Assembly (NCBI GenBank): GCA_022424805.1
Contig: JAKMGR010000227.1
Coordinates: forward strand, 1-6,496
Length of the DNA: 6,496 nt
Reading direction: 5' to 3'
DNA from: Verrucomicrobiales bacterium
Lineage (GTDB): Bacteria; Verrucomicrobiota; Verrucomicrobiia; Verrucomicrobiales; DEV007
A program made the translations under genes and the position numbers. The notes under the pieces were generated by a model. It saw only the letters and a list, made by a program, of their open reading frames with translations, did no database searches and had not been told where the DNA came from. Numbering within the stretch: position 1 is the stretch's first letter; each line of letters begins with the position of its first letter. Below are positions 5,667 to 6,496 of the stretch, piece by piece.

Positions 5667-6496
5667 TCACACGTAAAACCGCTCCACCCGCGGCGTTATT
5701 CCTGTAAACAGCTCCCACGGAATCGTTCCCGCTTTCTCCGCGACTTCGGCTGCGGTAATGGATTCGTCTCCTTGGGAGCCAATCAGGATCGCTTCGTCAC
5801 CGGGTTGTGTGGTTTCGAGGTGCGAGACATCTACGACGATCTGATCCATTGTCACACGACCGAGAAGGGGGCAGCGGGTGCCACGGATGAGCACGTCGGC
5901 GCCTTTTCCGGAGAGATGGCGAGGATACCCGTCACCGTATCCGGCGGCCAGAGTCGCCACGCGAGTGGAACTATCAGTGACGAAAGTTCGACCGTAGCTG
6001 ATACCGCAACCAGCGGGGAGTTCTCGGACGAGTGTGACTTTGGTCCGGAAAGAAAGAGCTGGGCGAATCTCTTTCGCCTGTTCGGGAAGAGGGGAGACGC
6101 CGTAGAGGGCGAGCCCAGGACGGACAAGGGCGGCGAAAGGCATTTTGTCCGAGTAACCGATCAAGCCGGCACTGTTTGCGAGGTGGATTTTGTTTCCTTC
6201 CGCGAGTTTTACTGTGTTCAGGAGATAGGAAAATTGCTCAATTTGGGAAAGCGTGAATGCCTCATCTTCGTCAGCTGACGGGAAATGAGTCGCTAAGCCT
6301 TCGAGTTCACAAAACTCGGCAGCATTGATCAGATCAATGAGATCTGAAAAATGGTCGGGTATGACGCCCATTCTTCCCATGCCTGTGTCGACGATGAGAT
6401 GGAGCTTCGCTTTTTCTCTCAGCGATTTCGCGACTTTCTCGTATGTTTCAATTTCTTCGATCGTAGAAACGGAGGCTGAATAGCGTCCCGAAACAA
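5667..6496 (-). CDS. alr: Alanine racemase, N-terminus beyond the window
   Basis: This PLP enzyme interconverts L- and D-alanine for peptidoglycan synthesis in the cytoplasm. The visible 275 or so residues cover the later part of the TIM barrel and the whole C-terminal beta domain; roughly the first 95-100 residues, including the PLP-binding lysine (usually in AVVKANAYGHG), lie past the right edge. Reading leftward from the edge, HLIVDTGMGRMG (about 6370-6405), ANSAG, RPGLALYGVSP (about 6093-6125), CGISYGRTF with the second catalytic base Tyr at 5994-5996, GYGDGYPR and GRVTMDQIVVDV are all standard Alr motifs. The frame stays open to base 6496 with no start needed inside; the ATG at 6380-6378 is internal, within VDTGMGR, and not the true start. 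The stop is TCA 5667-5669 on the plus strand. The gene faces recF tail to tail. The identification is very secure. Confidence 0.96.
   Translation of the reverse strand, partial: VSGRYSASVSTIEEIETYEKVAKSLREKAKLHLIVDTGMGRMGVIPDHFSDLIDLINAAEFCELEGLATHFPSADEDEAFTLSQIEQFSYLLNTVKLAEGNKIHLANSAGLIGYSDKMPFAALVRPGLALYGVSPLPEQAKEIRPALSFRTKVTLVRELPAGCGISYGRTFVTDSSTRVATLAAGYGDGYPRHLSGKGADVLIRGTRCPLLGRVTMDQIVVDVSHLETTQPGDEAILIGSQGDESITAAEVAEKAGTIPWELFTGITPRVERFYV

Noticed and set aside
5610..6278. Plus-strand ORF of 222 codons opposite alr
   Set aside because: The minus strand encodes clear alanine racemase motifs throughout this span, and the plus-strand translation matches nothing recognisable.

Overview
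The window carries six recognisable genes plus one truncated, unrecognised coding end. The base composition is moderately GC-rich, most starts lack a clear Shine-Dalgarno sequence, and a secreted PL7-type alginate lyase and a sulfotransferase-like protein sit among housekeeping genes. recF is not next to dnaN or gyrB. Together these features fit a marine or polysaccharide-degrading bacterium, possibly of the Verrucomicrobiota/Planctomycetota group. That placement is an inference from style and gene content; no marker in the window proves it.

Layout from left to right. Positions 2-157 (+) are the last 51 codons of an unrecognised protein. Positions 158-369 hold no gene I can support. Positions 370-1914 (+) are zwf, glucose-6-phosphate dehydrogenase. 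Only 26 bases later, 1941-2681 (+) is a secreted PL7-family alginate lyase-like protein. Positions 2741-3478 (+) are a P-loop sulfotransferase-like protein, followed after 7 bases by 3486-4238 (+), a DUF1853-like protein that may have a PD-(D/E)XK nuclease fold. A terminator-like hairpin with a run of six T then runs straight into the start codon of recF (4322-5392, +). The right end is alr, alanine racemase, on the minus strand (5667 to the window edge, missing its N-terminus). It converges with recF.

The genes fall into separate functions: NADPH and sugar-phosphate supply (zwf), extracellular polysaccharide cleavage (PL7), a tightly coupled pair of poorly characterised genes (sulfotransferase-like and DUF1853-like), DNA repair (recF) and cell-wall D-alanine (alr). 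No single dedicated new system is evident. The strongest non-coding signal lies between recF and alr: two 28-bp inverted arms (24/28 identical) around a 78-bp spacer, bordered by a 10-bp near-perfect direct repeat. This is the layout expected of a small inserted MITE-like or REP-like element. Other points worth attention are the terminator abutting recF, an EF-hand-like acidic loop in the PL7 protein, and a stem-loop spanning the zwf stop codon.
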